DNA of 64,000 nt from an uncultured Collinsella sp. (GTDB lineage: Bacteria; Actinomycetota; Coriobacteriia; Coriobacteriales; Coriobacteriaceae), in NCBI GenBank assembly GCA_900542275.1, contig UQMW01000007.1:1-64000 (forward strand), written 5' to 3'. This document shows positions 9,850 to 17,755 of this stretch, piece by piece (the stretch's first letter is position 1; every line of letters starts with the position of its first letter). The notes beneath the pieces are model-generated. The model did no database searches. It was not told the DNA's origin and was given only the letters and a program-made list of their open reading frames with translations. A program made the position numbers and the translations under genes.

Positions 9850-11154
9850 ATGGCCAAGAGCAGGTACGCCGATGCCACCAAGGCCGCTCGCAGGGCCGCG
9901 ATGTCTGCCTACAAAGCTACGGCTGCGGCCAGTAACACCGCTGAGTCTGCGGCAGTACAGCCGTCTGCCGGCGCTGCTGCCGAGTCCGTCCGCGACGCCC
10001 GTCGCGACGAGCTGACGCACGTGGACGCCAAGGGCGAGGTTCGTATGGTCGACGTGTCCGACAAGGCCGAGACCCATCGCATCGCCATCGCCGAGGGCAC
10101 CATCCTCATGCACCCCGAGACGCAGGCCATGGTGCTGCAGGACCGCGCCAAAAAGGGCGACGTGCTTGCCTGCGCGCGCGTGGCGGGCATCATGGCCATC
10201 AAACGCACGAGCGACATCATCCCCATGTGCCATCCGTTGCTCATTACTAAGAGCAAGTGCGACATTGCGCCCATCGCTGCGGCGGGGACGCCTGTCGAGG
10301 ACGTGCCCGAGGGCTGGGCGCCGGCGCGCGCGGACGGGCAGGTTGGCTTTCACGTACTGGTTACGGCCGGCGTGACGGGCAAGACGGGTATCGAGATGGA
10401 GGCCCTGACCGGCGCGAGTGCCGCGTGCCTAACGATCTATGACATGTGCAAGGCCGTCGATCGTGGCATGGAGATCGTCGACGTTCGCCTGCTGCACAAG
10501 GAAGGCGGCCGCTCGGGTGTGTGGGACCGCGCCGAGCGCCAGGCCGCTGCTGTTGAGGCTGTGGGAGCCGCGGGCGACGCACCCGCGAGCGCACCCGTCG
10601 CCGTTGTACCCGCAGCTCCCACTCCGGCCGTCCCCGCAATCGCGTTTATCGGCTACCAAAATTCGGGCAAGACCACGCTCGTCGAGAAGGTTATCGCCGA
10701 GCTCACTCGCCGCGGCCTGCGCGTGGGTTCGCTCAAGCATCACGGGCACCACGGCTTTGATATCGATGTGCCCGCTAAGGACACCTGGCGCCATCACCAG
10801 GCCGGATCCAAGCACGTGGGTCTCATCTGCGCCACGCGCTGGGCGGAGTACGCCGACACGCGCGAGGAGGACGAGATGCCCGCGCGCGAGCTGCTGTCGC
10901 GCTACAACGATGTCGACGTGGTGATCATTGAGGGCTACAAGACCGAGGGCTTCGACAACATCGTGGTCGCGCGCTCCGGCGTCGATCGCCTACGCGGCAA
11001 GAGCTCGCTCGACCTGGTCGATGGCCACACGCTGGCCCTTGCTTGCAACGAAGCCCTGGCGCGTCAGGCCTTCGACGCCGGCTTCGCGACCCGAGCCATC
11101 AACATCAACGACGCCCGAGCCATCTGCGATCTGATCCAAGACCATCTGGCCTAA
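9850..11154 (+). CDS. moaC: MoaC-MobB fusion: cyclic pyranopterin monophosphate synthase plus Mo-cofactor guanylation GTPase
   Basis: 434 residues. After an Ala-rich N-terminal extension (1-55), residues about 56-235 are MoaC (THVDAKGEVRMVDVSDK, IPMCHPLLIT, TGKTGIEMEALTGAS, MCKAVDRGMEI), which converts cyclo-GTP to cPMP. After an Ala/Pro linker (about 236-263), residues 264-434 are MobB, a P-loop protein with Walker A GYQNSGKTT at about 268-276 and VVIIEGYKTEGFD, which assists insertion of guanosine nucleotide into the cofactor. The start follows GGAGGATG, partly inside the moaA stop region. The joining of these two activities is an uncommon arrangement; both halves look intact. Confidence 0.92.
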   Translation: MAKSRYADATKAARRAAMSAYKATAAASNTAESAAVQPSAGAAAESVRDARRDELTHVDAKGEVRMVDVSDKAETHRIAIAEGTILMHPETQAMVLQDRAKKGDVLACARVAGIMAIKRTSDIIPMCHPLLITKSKCDIAPIAAAGTPVEDVPEGWAPARADGQVGFHVLVTAGVTGKTGIEMEALTGASAACLTIYDMCKAVDRGMEIVDVRLLHKEGGRSGVWDRAERQAAAVEAVGAAGDAPASAPVAVVPAAPTPAVPAIAFIGYQNSGKTTLVEKVIAELTRRGLRVGSLKHHGHHGFDIDVPAKDTWRHHQAGSKHVGLICATRWAEYADTREEDEMPARELLSRYNDVDVVIIEGYKTEGFDNIVVARSGVDRLRGKSSLDLVDGHTLALACNEALARQAFDAGFATRAININDARAICDLIQDHLA

Positions 11155-11194
11155 AACCTGCCAAAAGGGGACAGGTTTGTTTTGGCAGGTTTTA
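11153..11194 (+). terminator. hairpin overlapping the moaC-mobB stop codon, GGGGACAGG type
   Basis: AAAACCTGCCAAAA pairs with TTTTGGCAGGTTTT, enclosing GGGGACAGGTTTG. The first arm includes the end of the stop codon. It is the same design as palindromic repeat family 2 and can act as a terminator. Confidence 0.7.
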
Positions 11195-11217
11195 TCTGGG
11201 CAAACGTCATTTCCAGC

Positions 11218-11255
11218 ACAAAGGGGTCAGGCACCTTTGTGGTGGTTTTTGCTTT
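11218..11255. repeat. palindromic repeat family 2, copy 2
   Basis: CACAAAGGGGTCAGGCACCTTTGTG followed by GTGGTTTTTGCTTTG; the same 3' extension occurs at 12807-12827. The remainder of 11195-11419 has no gene and leads to the MFS transporter start. Confidence 0.75.
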
Positions 11256-11419
11256 GGTAGATTATTGGGACATGCCTTACAATCTACCAAGTAGTTCATG
11301 ACGGGCGAAAAACGGAGAGAAGGGTCCTGATGCGTCCTTAATGTTTCATGCGGATAGATTGATTTGACAGACGGTGACGAATGCCCGCCGTCCGCATTTG
11401 TATGAAACAAGGAGTCTCC

Positions 11420-12700
11420 ATGCTCGCCTCTCTTTTCTCAAAGCCTCAATCATCGCTGTCCGTGCAGGCCAGGCGCCTGGTGGCGATGCGCTTTCTCATC
11501 TACACCGGTTTTCAGACCAGTTATTTTATCGGCGTCATCGGAACGCTCACCTATGCAGACGATGCCTCAGTCGTGGCGACGTCGCTGGCCGTCCTGTTTA
11601 TGAATGTATTTGTGATCCTGGGATCCTTTGCGGGTGGCGCGGCGCTCGACGCCTGGGGCCCACGCCGTCATTTCTTGCTGAGTATCGTCGGCGCTCTTGC
11701 AACCGGCACGGCAATCATCGCCTTTGGTAGCGCGACCGGTATCGTCCTGCTCGGCGCGGTGTTCCTGGGCTTTACGATGGGATTCGCCCAGCCCATTGCC
11801 ACATCCTATCCGGCCTACCTCACCGACGACCCCGTCGAACTCAAAGACATCAATTCCGCCATCGCCATGTTTTCAAACGTGAGTATCATCGTTGGCCCCA
11901 CGCTGGGCGGCTTTGTCGCGGCGGCTGCGTCGTCGCGCGCGGTGTTCGTGCTCATGATGCTCTTTACCGTGCTGGCGCTCGTCGCCGGTTGGGGCTTTAG
12001 GCCGCAGACCAGCCATGTCGCCGGGCATGCGGATGCCGATTCGGCAGAGGAAGGGGAGCGTGCGGGACAAAGCTCCAACCCCAGCACATCCACCCGCGCC
12101 ACCTTCGCAGCCAGCATCAAGACAGTCTTCACCAACAGTGTCCTCGCGCTACTTTTCTGCATCATTTTCCTTTCGAACTTTGGCTACGGAGCCTTCGATC
12201 CGCTCGAGTCGTTTTTCTATCGCGATGTCCTACACGTCGGCGTTGAGTGGATGGGCTGGCTCTCGTCAGCCTGCGGTGTCGGCGCGGTGCTGGGTGCCGT
12301 GCTCGCGCTCCGCTTGCCGCCGCACCTGGTCAACCTTAAAACGCTGCTCGTGGCACTTATGTCCGTGGGCCTGGGAAGCCTGCTCTATGTGGGGACGCCG
12401 TACGTGGGTGTGGCCCTTGTCGGCCAGGTCGCCCTGGGCATAGCTTGGGGTGTCGTCAACCCGCTCCACAACACGATCGTGCAAACGACGGCTCCGCTCG
12501 AGCAGCTCGGCCGTGTGAACTCGGTCATGGGCTTTGGCAACATGTTCGCCGGCGTGGCGCCGCTGGCGATTGCCCCGTGGCTGGCGGCGACATTTGGCGT
12601 GCAACAGACACTCGTAGGGGCGGGCGTGGTCGTGACGGCAGTTCCCGCGGCGTTGCTGCTGTTTGGTCGCTGGCACTTGGATCGTGCCGCAAGGCAGTAA
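11420..12700 (+). CDS. Major facilitator superfamily transporter
   Basis: 426 residues with twelve predicted membrane segments and the MFS loop motif between segments 2 and 3 in a degenerate form (GGAALDAWGPRRHF). A hydrophilic Ser/Glu-rich loop of about 40 residues (about 205-245) separates the two six-helix halves. ATG at 11420 is chosen because AAGGAG lies seven bases upstream; earlier in-frame starts at 11381 and 11402 lack a site. The gene stands alone, and its stop codon is directly followed by a family 1 repeat. The substrate is not predictable; relatives are drug or sugar exporters. Confidence 0.85.
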   Translation: MLASLFSKPQSSLSVQARRLVAMRFLIYTGFQTSYFIGVIGTLTYADDASVVATSLAVLFMNVFVILGSFAGGAALDAWGPRRHFLLSIVGALATGTAIIAFGSATGIVLLGAVFLGFTMGFAQPIATSYPAYLTDDPVELKDINSAIAMFSNVSIIVGPTLGGFVAAAASSRAVFVLMMLFTVLALVAGWGFRPQTSHVAGHADADSAEEGERAGQSSNPSTSTRATFAASIKTVFTNSVLALLFCIIFLSNFGYGAFDPLESFFYRDVLHVGVEWMGWLSSACGVGAVLGAVLALRLPPHLVNLKTLLVALMSVGLGSLLYVGTPYVGVALVGQVALGIAWGVVNPLHNTIVQTTAPLEQLGRVNSVMGFGNMFAGVAPLAIAPWLAATFGVQQTLVGAGVVVTAVPAALLLFGRWHLDRAARQ

Positions 12701-12765
12701 AAACCATCACAACATTCGATGAAAATTGCGATTTTGCCGAAAAACATCGAATGTTGTGATGGTTT
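12701..12765. repeat. palindromic repeat family 1, copy c
   Basis: AAACCATCACAACATTCGATG and its near-complement CATCGAATGTTGTGATGGTTT flank a 23-base loop. It begins at the base after the MFS stop codon. Confidence 0.85.
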
Positions 12766-12784
12766 GGCCCACAAACGCCACTTC

Positions 12785-12829
12785 CCCCACAAAGGGGGCC
12801 AGGCACCTTTGTGGTGGTTTTTGCTTTGA
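12785..12829. repeat. palindromic repeat family 2, copy 3
   Basis: CCACAAAGGGGGCCAGGCACC followed by TTTGTGGTGGTTTTTGCTTTG. It lies 19 bases after a family 1 copy, forming a composite pair. Confidence 0.8.
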
Positions 12830-12911
12830 CGGGCCGCGCCTGCGCCTTGGTATACCATGTACGCCGTTTGCGAATACACCCCACACCACCGCACAACCCA
12901 GAAAGGCTTCC

Positions 12912-13733
12912 ATGGACACCACCTTCAGCCACATCAAAGCCGTGTTCTGCGATATCGACGGTACGCTGCTCACGAGCCAGCACACGGTGTCCCCGCGCAC
13001 CGTGGCGGCGATCCGCGCCCTGCGCGAGCGTGGCGTGCTCTTTGGCCTGTGCACCGGGCGCGACGCCCACGCGACCGAGGCCATGTACGAGCTCTGGGGT
13101 ATCGAAGGCCTGGTGGACGTGCTCGTGGGCTGCGGTGGTGCCGAGGTCATCGACCGCGCGCACGACATCAACGAGCTGAGCTATCCGCTGCCGGGCGAGA
13201 CCATCGCGCGCATCTGCAAGCACATGGCGGACCTTCCGGCAACACCCGTCTGCCCCCGAGACGGCGTGTTCTACGTGCCCGAGAGCAACGCATGCGTCGA
13301 GCACCTGTCGCGCGTCGACGGCGTGCCCTACAAGGTGGTCGACTTTGCCGAGTTCTTGCGCGAGCCGCAGCCCAAGGTGATGTTTACCATGGCACCCGAG
13401 GTAATGCCGCGGGTGATTGAGCGGGCGTCAACGTTTGCCGATAACACTGTTAAGGCGGCGGCTCTGCAAACCACGCAGCGGCTCTACGAGTTCATGGATC
13501 CGCGCGTGTCCAAGACGCGCGGCCTGGTGCGCGTGGCGGAGCTCAACGACATGGAGCTTGCGAACATCTGCGTGTTTGGCGATGCCGATAACGACACCTG
13601 CATGGTGGCTGACGCCGGCGTGGGCGTGGCCATGGCAAATGGCAGCGACGCCACCCGTGCTGCCGCCGATTTTGTAACCGCGAGCAACGACAAAGACGGC
13701 ATCGCGATCTTTATCGAGGAGCATCTGCTGTAG
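12912..13733 (+). CDS. HAD superfamily Cof-type phosphatase
   Basis: 273 residues. Motif I is FCDIDGTLLTS (nucleophile Asp about 13, DxD form), motif II is FGLCTGR (about 52-58) and motif IV is CVFGDADNDTCMVADAGVGVAMANG (about 220-245), with an inserted cap domain of the Cof/IIB type. Such enzymes dephosphorylate sugar phosphates or flavin and nucleotide intermediates; substrate specificity cannot be read off. ATG at 12912 lies nine bases after AGAAAGG; the open frame upstream overlaps the repeats and has no better start. It is flanked on both sides by family 2 repeats. Confidence 0.88.
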   Translation: MDTTFSHIKAVFCDIDGTLLTSQHTVSPRTVAAIRALRERGVLFGLCTGRDAHATEAMYELWGIEGLVDVLVGCGGAEVIDRAHDINELSYPLPGETIARICKHMADLPATPVCPRDGVFYVPESNACVEHLSRVDGVPYKVVDFAEFLREPQPKVMFTMAPEVMPRVIERASTFADNTVKAAALQTTQRLYEFMDPRVSKTRGLVRVAELNDMELANICVFGDADNDTCMVADAGVGVAMANGSDATRAAADFVTASNDKDGIAIFIEEHLL

Positions 13734-13747
13734 CGCCGGGGCAGAAT

Positions 13748-13780
13748 CACCACAAAGGGGGACAGGCACCTCTGTGGTGG
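13748..13780. repeat. palindromic repeat family 2, copy 4
   Basis: CACCACAAAGGGGGACAGGC followed by ACCTCTGTGGTGG; the arms CCACAA and CTGTGG (one mismatch) flank GGGGGACAGGCACC. It lies 15 bases after the HAD gene. Confidence 0.75.
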
Positions 13781-14236
13781 CCTCAGGCGATTTGGGCGAA
13801 TTGATACCTAAAATCTGTGTGAAAATTCAAATATTGTTGTCTGAACATCATGCTTCTAACCACCGATGGGTTATAGATATTCTCATTAGTTTGGTAGGAT
13901 ATTCATCCCGGTTAATGACCTACCGCTCACGGTCGATTTTCGACCGTTCACAGGATGTTTGCTCTTGAGCAAATTGTTGTGCAAATAAATCTAATGCCAT
14001 TAAAAAATAATACGCAACTAAATTACCAGCAGAAACAAAAAATAGATAGCGAATAAACGAAGGCAAATCTGAGTAAATGTCAAGATAATTGAGAACTTGC
14101 ACAAAAATGTCGGTTTTGCTGCTCAGATGTTTAAACAATCGTTATAATTGCATCATTAGCGAGCGCAATTACAGATTGCGCAGATACGTTTGATAGTGAA
14201 AGAGCAAGATCGCGGTCTCTTGGGGAGGAGACATCG
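13781..14236. other. AT-rich non-coding region upstream of the pilus locus
   Basis: About 450 bases without a credible gene; 13830-14160 is markedly AT-rich against the surrounding GC-rich DNA. It contains a small hairpin (CGGTCGATTTTCGACCG, about 13930-13946) and a TATAAT at 14143-14148, a plausible -10 element for the downstream operon. A TTGCTG at 14116-14121 is too far upstream for ideal spacing. Such a composition is typical of a regulated promoter of an accessory surface locus. Confidence 0.4.
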
Positions 14237-17200
14237 ATGAAAGCGAATTCGGGCAAATCTAAGCAGAGTAATAAAGCGACGCGCCGTGTACTGGCAGGCG
14301 TTTTGTGCGGAGCCTCCGTTTTGAGCCTGGTACTGTCGCTCGTCATGCCTCCGATCTCGCAGGCCATCGCCAACGATGCCCAGACGGTTTCTACCGAGGA
14401 AACTGTGATGGGGGGGGGTTCCTCAACTGAGTCTACTGATGTAGAAAACACCAACAACGGGGACGCCGAAAACCAGAATAGCAGCGATGCCGAGAATGAG
14501 GCGAACGAGGATACCGTTGCACCAGACTCGACAGCCGATGACGCGGAGGCCGAGGGCGCCGTGCAGCCTGCGGATGATGATGCTAACGACGAGGGCACGA
14601 TCGCACTTGCTGCAGAGAATGGATCGACTCATGAAATCAGGAGTGGAGCTGAACTCAGCTCGAAGCTTCCTGACAAGAGCTTTCGCGATAATGAGGGCCG
14701 GGCTACTTTTACGCTTGTTAACAATATTGAATGCAACGATGAGATTAGGCTTGAACAAACTGACGATAACCCCATCAATATCACCCTTGACCTAAACGGT
14801 TGTAAGATTAAGCACTCGAGTGACAACAAGCCGTTATTCGATGTTGCTGGCGGCGCAACACTTACAATTATGGATTCCAAGCAGGAGAGTGAGAAGGTCA
14901 GCGGGGGCCAGCCGCTGACTGATCGGGGGCAGAGCCTGAATGCCGATAATTATGACAACTATGCCGCCAATTATGGCAAGAACGCCAATCTGACTTACGT
15001 TAAAGATAACGATAACATTCCATCTAATCTTACCTACTACGTGACCGAATCGTCCCCGAACGAAACAGGCACAACCGAGACACTTGTCAAACATGATGTT
15101 GAGATTAAAGGTGCCATCGTGGCGTGCGGCGGCAGCAGCGCAAATCTAAGGCTCATCAATCTGTATAACAAAAAAGGCAAGGGCGGCACGTTTAACCTTG
15201 TGAGCGGCGCGATTACGCAAAAACAGGGCAGCAGCGTTGGCAGCTTGGTCTATGCCGAGGGCGGCTCTATCGTCAACATGGGCGGCGGCTACGTGTGTGG
15301 CGCTTCTAGCTCGGGCGCGGGCGCGGGCATTATGGTGTCCAACGCGAGTGGCGGCGCTTCGACCCTTAATTTGACCGGTGGCGTAGTTGCCGGCAACCGC
15401 GCTCCTAGTGGCGGCGGTGTGTTTGGCAACGCTTCCACGGTCACCATAGCTGGTGGCGTAATCTCCGGCAACAGCACGCTTGCTTCTGGTGCCGGTCTCG
15501 GCGGCGGCATCATGGCTTCAGGCGGTAAAGTTACCGTTTCTGGTGGCCATATCACGAATAATAGAATGGCTAAATTCTGTGGCACGGATGGCAGTGGTTG
15601 TCATGGCGGCGCTGGGCTTGCTGCCAATAACGGCGCCCATGTCACTATTTCCGGTGGCCAGATTACCGGCAACTATTCCGAGGAAGCTGGCGGCGGCGTT
15701 TACGTTACCAATCTTAATCGAGGAGATATGGCATGGCTCGACATTACGGGAGGATATATTGCCTCTAACGTGAGCTTCCGATCTGAGGGTGCTGGCATTC
15801 GAGTGGGCCAGAAGGTTGACGCGATGATTGGCGACACTCCAGACAACAACGGCACTCCAGGCAGCAAAGTTTACATCACTAACAACTGCTGCATGTCTCG
15901 TTTTGACTGGGGCGGCGGCGGCATCTTTGTTCAGGGTGATTCGAAAAACGCGGATAAAGCAGGCAGGCTGTTTGTATACAACTCGTATATAAGCAGTAAT
16001 ACCGCTGGCGGCTATGGCGGTGGCGTTGCAGTCTGCCCGACGGGCAAGACGTTGGTAACGAACACTGAGGGCACGGCAATCTTTGGCAATTCGTCTGCTG
16101 GCAATGATACTAATTTCATAGAATACAAACGGGAAGATGGCAGTGGTAATGATGGTACGCCCCATCTTTCAGGTGGTGGTATTGCTGATACTAATAAGAC
16201 TGAAGATAGAGAGGCATACAACTCACCCGATTTCCGCGAGTCCGGTCATGCCGATTTCTTCCTCGCAGCGCGGGATCACAATACGCCGGTCGCAGTGGTA
16301 TCCGGCAAGATGCTTGGCGATATAGACGCCAAGTACTCGGGAAGCATTGAGCTAAAGAATCGCATCAGCATCCCCGCCAACGGTGTTGCTCAGGTAAAAA
16401 ATAGCATCGGTCTGACTTCGGGTGTTAGCGCCAAGGATAAAGCGGTGACTGACTTAGTACAGGGTACTAAAGTGACAACTTTCATCACGGGCAACTATTC
16501 TTGGGACCATGGTGGCGGCATCATGTCGAATGGCGACTTGTACCTAGGCGTGCCTGAGGATACGTACGTCTATCCGAGCCTTAAGTTGAAGGCAACCAAG
16601 GCGCTGAAAAATCAGCAGACCAATCAAAACATGAAGCTCGACAAAGACAAGTTCTCCTTCTCGGTCTACCGTAAGGATTCGGATGACGCGACGGAGCCCT
16701 TTTGGAATGACAAGAAATTCAACAATGGCGGCTGCACCTTGGTCGGAACCGCCAAGAATGATGCGAACGGTAACATCACCTTTGACCTTGGCGAACAGCT
16801 CATTGATAAGACTGTTAAGGCTAACGAGATTACATACTATTTGGTCGAAAATGCTGGCAATGATCCCGGCATCACGTACGATCCCGACATCACGTACGAC
16901 TCAACCGTGTACAAGATTGTGGTGACGGTTCGGGACAACCAAACGCCACTCATGAATGTGCCGAGCAGGGAAGATCCAAACTTGGACGTTACTCTTTACG
17001 TTCACAACTATACGATCACAAGCGTGAGTCTGGGAGATTCAACTAACTCGTTGGAAAAGAACGAGCAAGGCTATTATTCGATTGTCGGCCCCGACGGGGA
17101 AAAGACCTTCACCAATAATTACACTCGGTACACCTCCAACGGCTCTTGGACTCCCAAGGCGACTAAGGTCGTTAAGGGTGGCGAGATGAAGGAGTTCACG

Positions 17201-17755
17201 CTCGAGTTTGCGGATAACACGGGCTTCAAAGAAGCCGAGACGGTTAAGACCGACCCCAACGGCGTGATTACCACTACTGCCGACGGCGACAAATCCCAGA
17301 CCCTGGGCTTCGGCGAGATTAAGTACAATCTTGCCAGTCTGAAGCAGAGTGATTCTGATGTTCCGGGCCGCGGTGCTTCCAAGACCTTCACGTACTATGT
17401 GCGAGAGAAGGGCGATAGCTCGATTTTCTCGCATTACAAGTTCGATAATTCGGTCTACAAGTTCACGGTTGTTGCAACGGATAATTCCAAAAGGGACATC
17501 AGCTGTAAGGTGACCTACAGGAAGGGGGCCGTTGACTCCGACGGTAACTGGGTAAACACCGATACTACGGATCACGAACTCACCGAAACCTCCATCCCCA
17601 CCTTCACCAACACCTACTCAACCTCTTTGCCCCTTTCTGGTATGTCGGGCGTCACTCTGACGTACCTTGCCGGCGCGGCGATGCTTTGCGTCGCTGCAGC
17701 CTGGATGCACGTTCGTCGCAAGGCGAGCGCGAAGGGAGGTGAGCGTCGTGAATAA
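14237..17755 (+). CDS. large cell-wall anchored adhesin / pilus tip protein with beta-helix and FctA-type pilin domains
   Basis: 1172 residues. Signal peptide about 1-46 (basic start, hydrophobic core, ending near ISQAIA); acidic Asp/Glu/Asn/Thr linker (about 50-130); Gly-rich repeats with GG(A/G)xI and GGxISGN patterns (about 300-660), indicating a right-handed beta-helix; two pilin isopeptide domains of FctA/Spy0128 type (about 780-920 and 960-1110, each with an early Lys and a later YYLVEN or YYVREK Glu). It ends with sorting signal LPLSG (1131-1135), membrane segment and RRK tail, so sortase attachment is expected. The start follows GGGAGGAG. It overlaps the next pilin gene by eight bases. 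A 9-G tract at codons 58-61 makes it a phase-variation candidate. Confidence 0.85.
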   Translation: MKANSGKSKQSNKATRRVLAGVLCGASVLSLVLSLVMPPISQAIANDAQTVSTEETVMGGGSSTESTDVENTNNGDAENQNSSDAENEANEDTVAPDSTADDAEAEGAVQPADDDANDEGTIALAAENGSTHEIRSGAELSSKLPDKSFRDNEGRATFTLVNNIECNDEIRLEQTDDNPINITLDLNGCKIKHSSDNKPLFDVAGGATLTIMDSKQESEKVSGGQPLTDRGQSLNADNYDNYAANYGKNANLTYVKDNDNIPSNLTYYVTESSPNETGTTETLVKHDVEIKGAIVACGGSSANLRLINLYNKKGKGGTFNLVSGAITQKQGSSVGSLVYAEGGSIVNMGGGYVCGASSSGAGAGIMVSNASGGASTLNLTGGVVAGNRAPSGGGVFGNASTVTIAGGVISGNSTLASGAGLGGGIMASGGKVTVSGGHITNNRMAKFCGTDGSGCHGGAGLAANNGAHVTISGGQITGNYSEEAGGGVYVTNLNRGDMAWLDITGGYIASNVSFRSEGAGIRVGQKVDAMIGDTPDNNGTPGSKVYITNNCCMSRFDWGGGGIFVQGDSKNADKAGRLFVYNSYISSNTAGGYGGGVAVCPTGKTLVTNTEGTAIFGNSSAGNDTNFIEYKREDGSGNDGTPHLSGGGIADTNKTEDREAYNSPDFRESGHADFFLAARDHNTPVAVVSGKMLGDIDAKYSGSIELKNRISIPANGVAQVKNSIGLTSGVSAKDKAVTDLVQGTKVTTFITGNYSWDHGGGIMSNGDLYLGVPEDTYVYPSLKLKATKALKNQQTNQNMKLDKDKFSFSVYRKDSDDATEPFWNDKKFNNGGCTLVGTAKNDANGNITFDLGEQLIDKTVKANEITYYLVENAGNDPGITYDPDITYDSTVYKIVVTVRDNQTPLMNVPSREDPNLDVTLYVHNYTITSVSLGDSTNSLEKNEQGYYSIVGPDGEKTFTNNYTRYTSNGSWTPKATKVVKGGEMKEFTLEFADNTGFKEAETVKTDPNGVITTTADGDKSQTLGFGEIKYNLASLKQSDSDVPGRGASKTFTYYVREKGDSSIFSHYKFDNSVYKFTVVATDNSKRDISCKVTYRKGAVDSDGNWVNTDTTDHELTETSIPTFTNTYSTSLPLSGMSGVTLTYLAGAAMLCVAAAWMHVRRKASAKGGERRE
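14410..14418 (+). repeat. homopolymeric tract of nine G inside the adhesin gene
   Basis: ATG followed by a run of G to TTCC gives Met-Gly-Gly-Gly at residues 59-61, just after the signal peptide. Gain or loss of one G shifts the frame and removes almost the whole protein. No similar run occurs in neighbouring genes. Confidence 0.9.
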
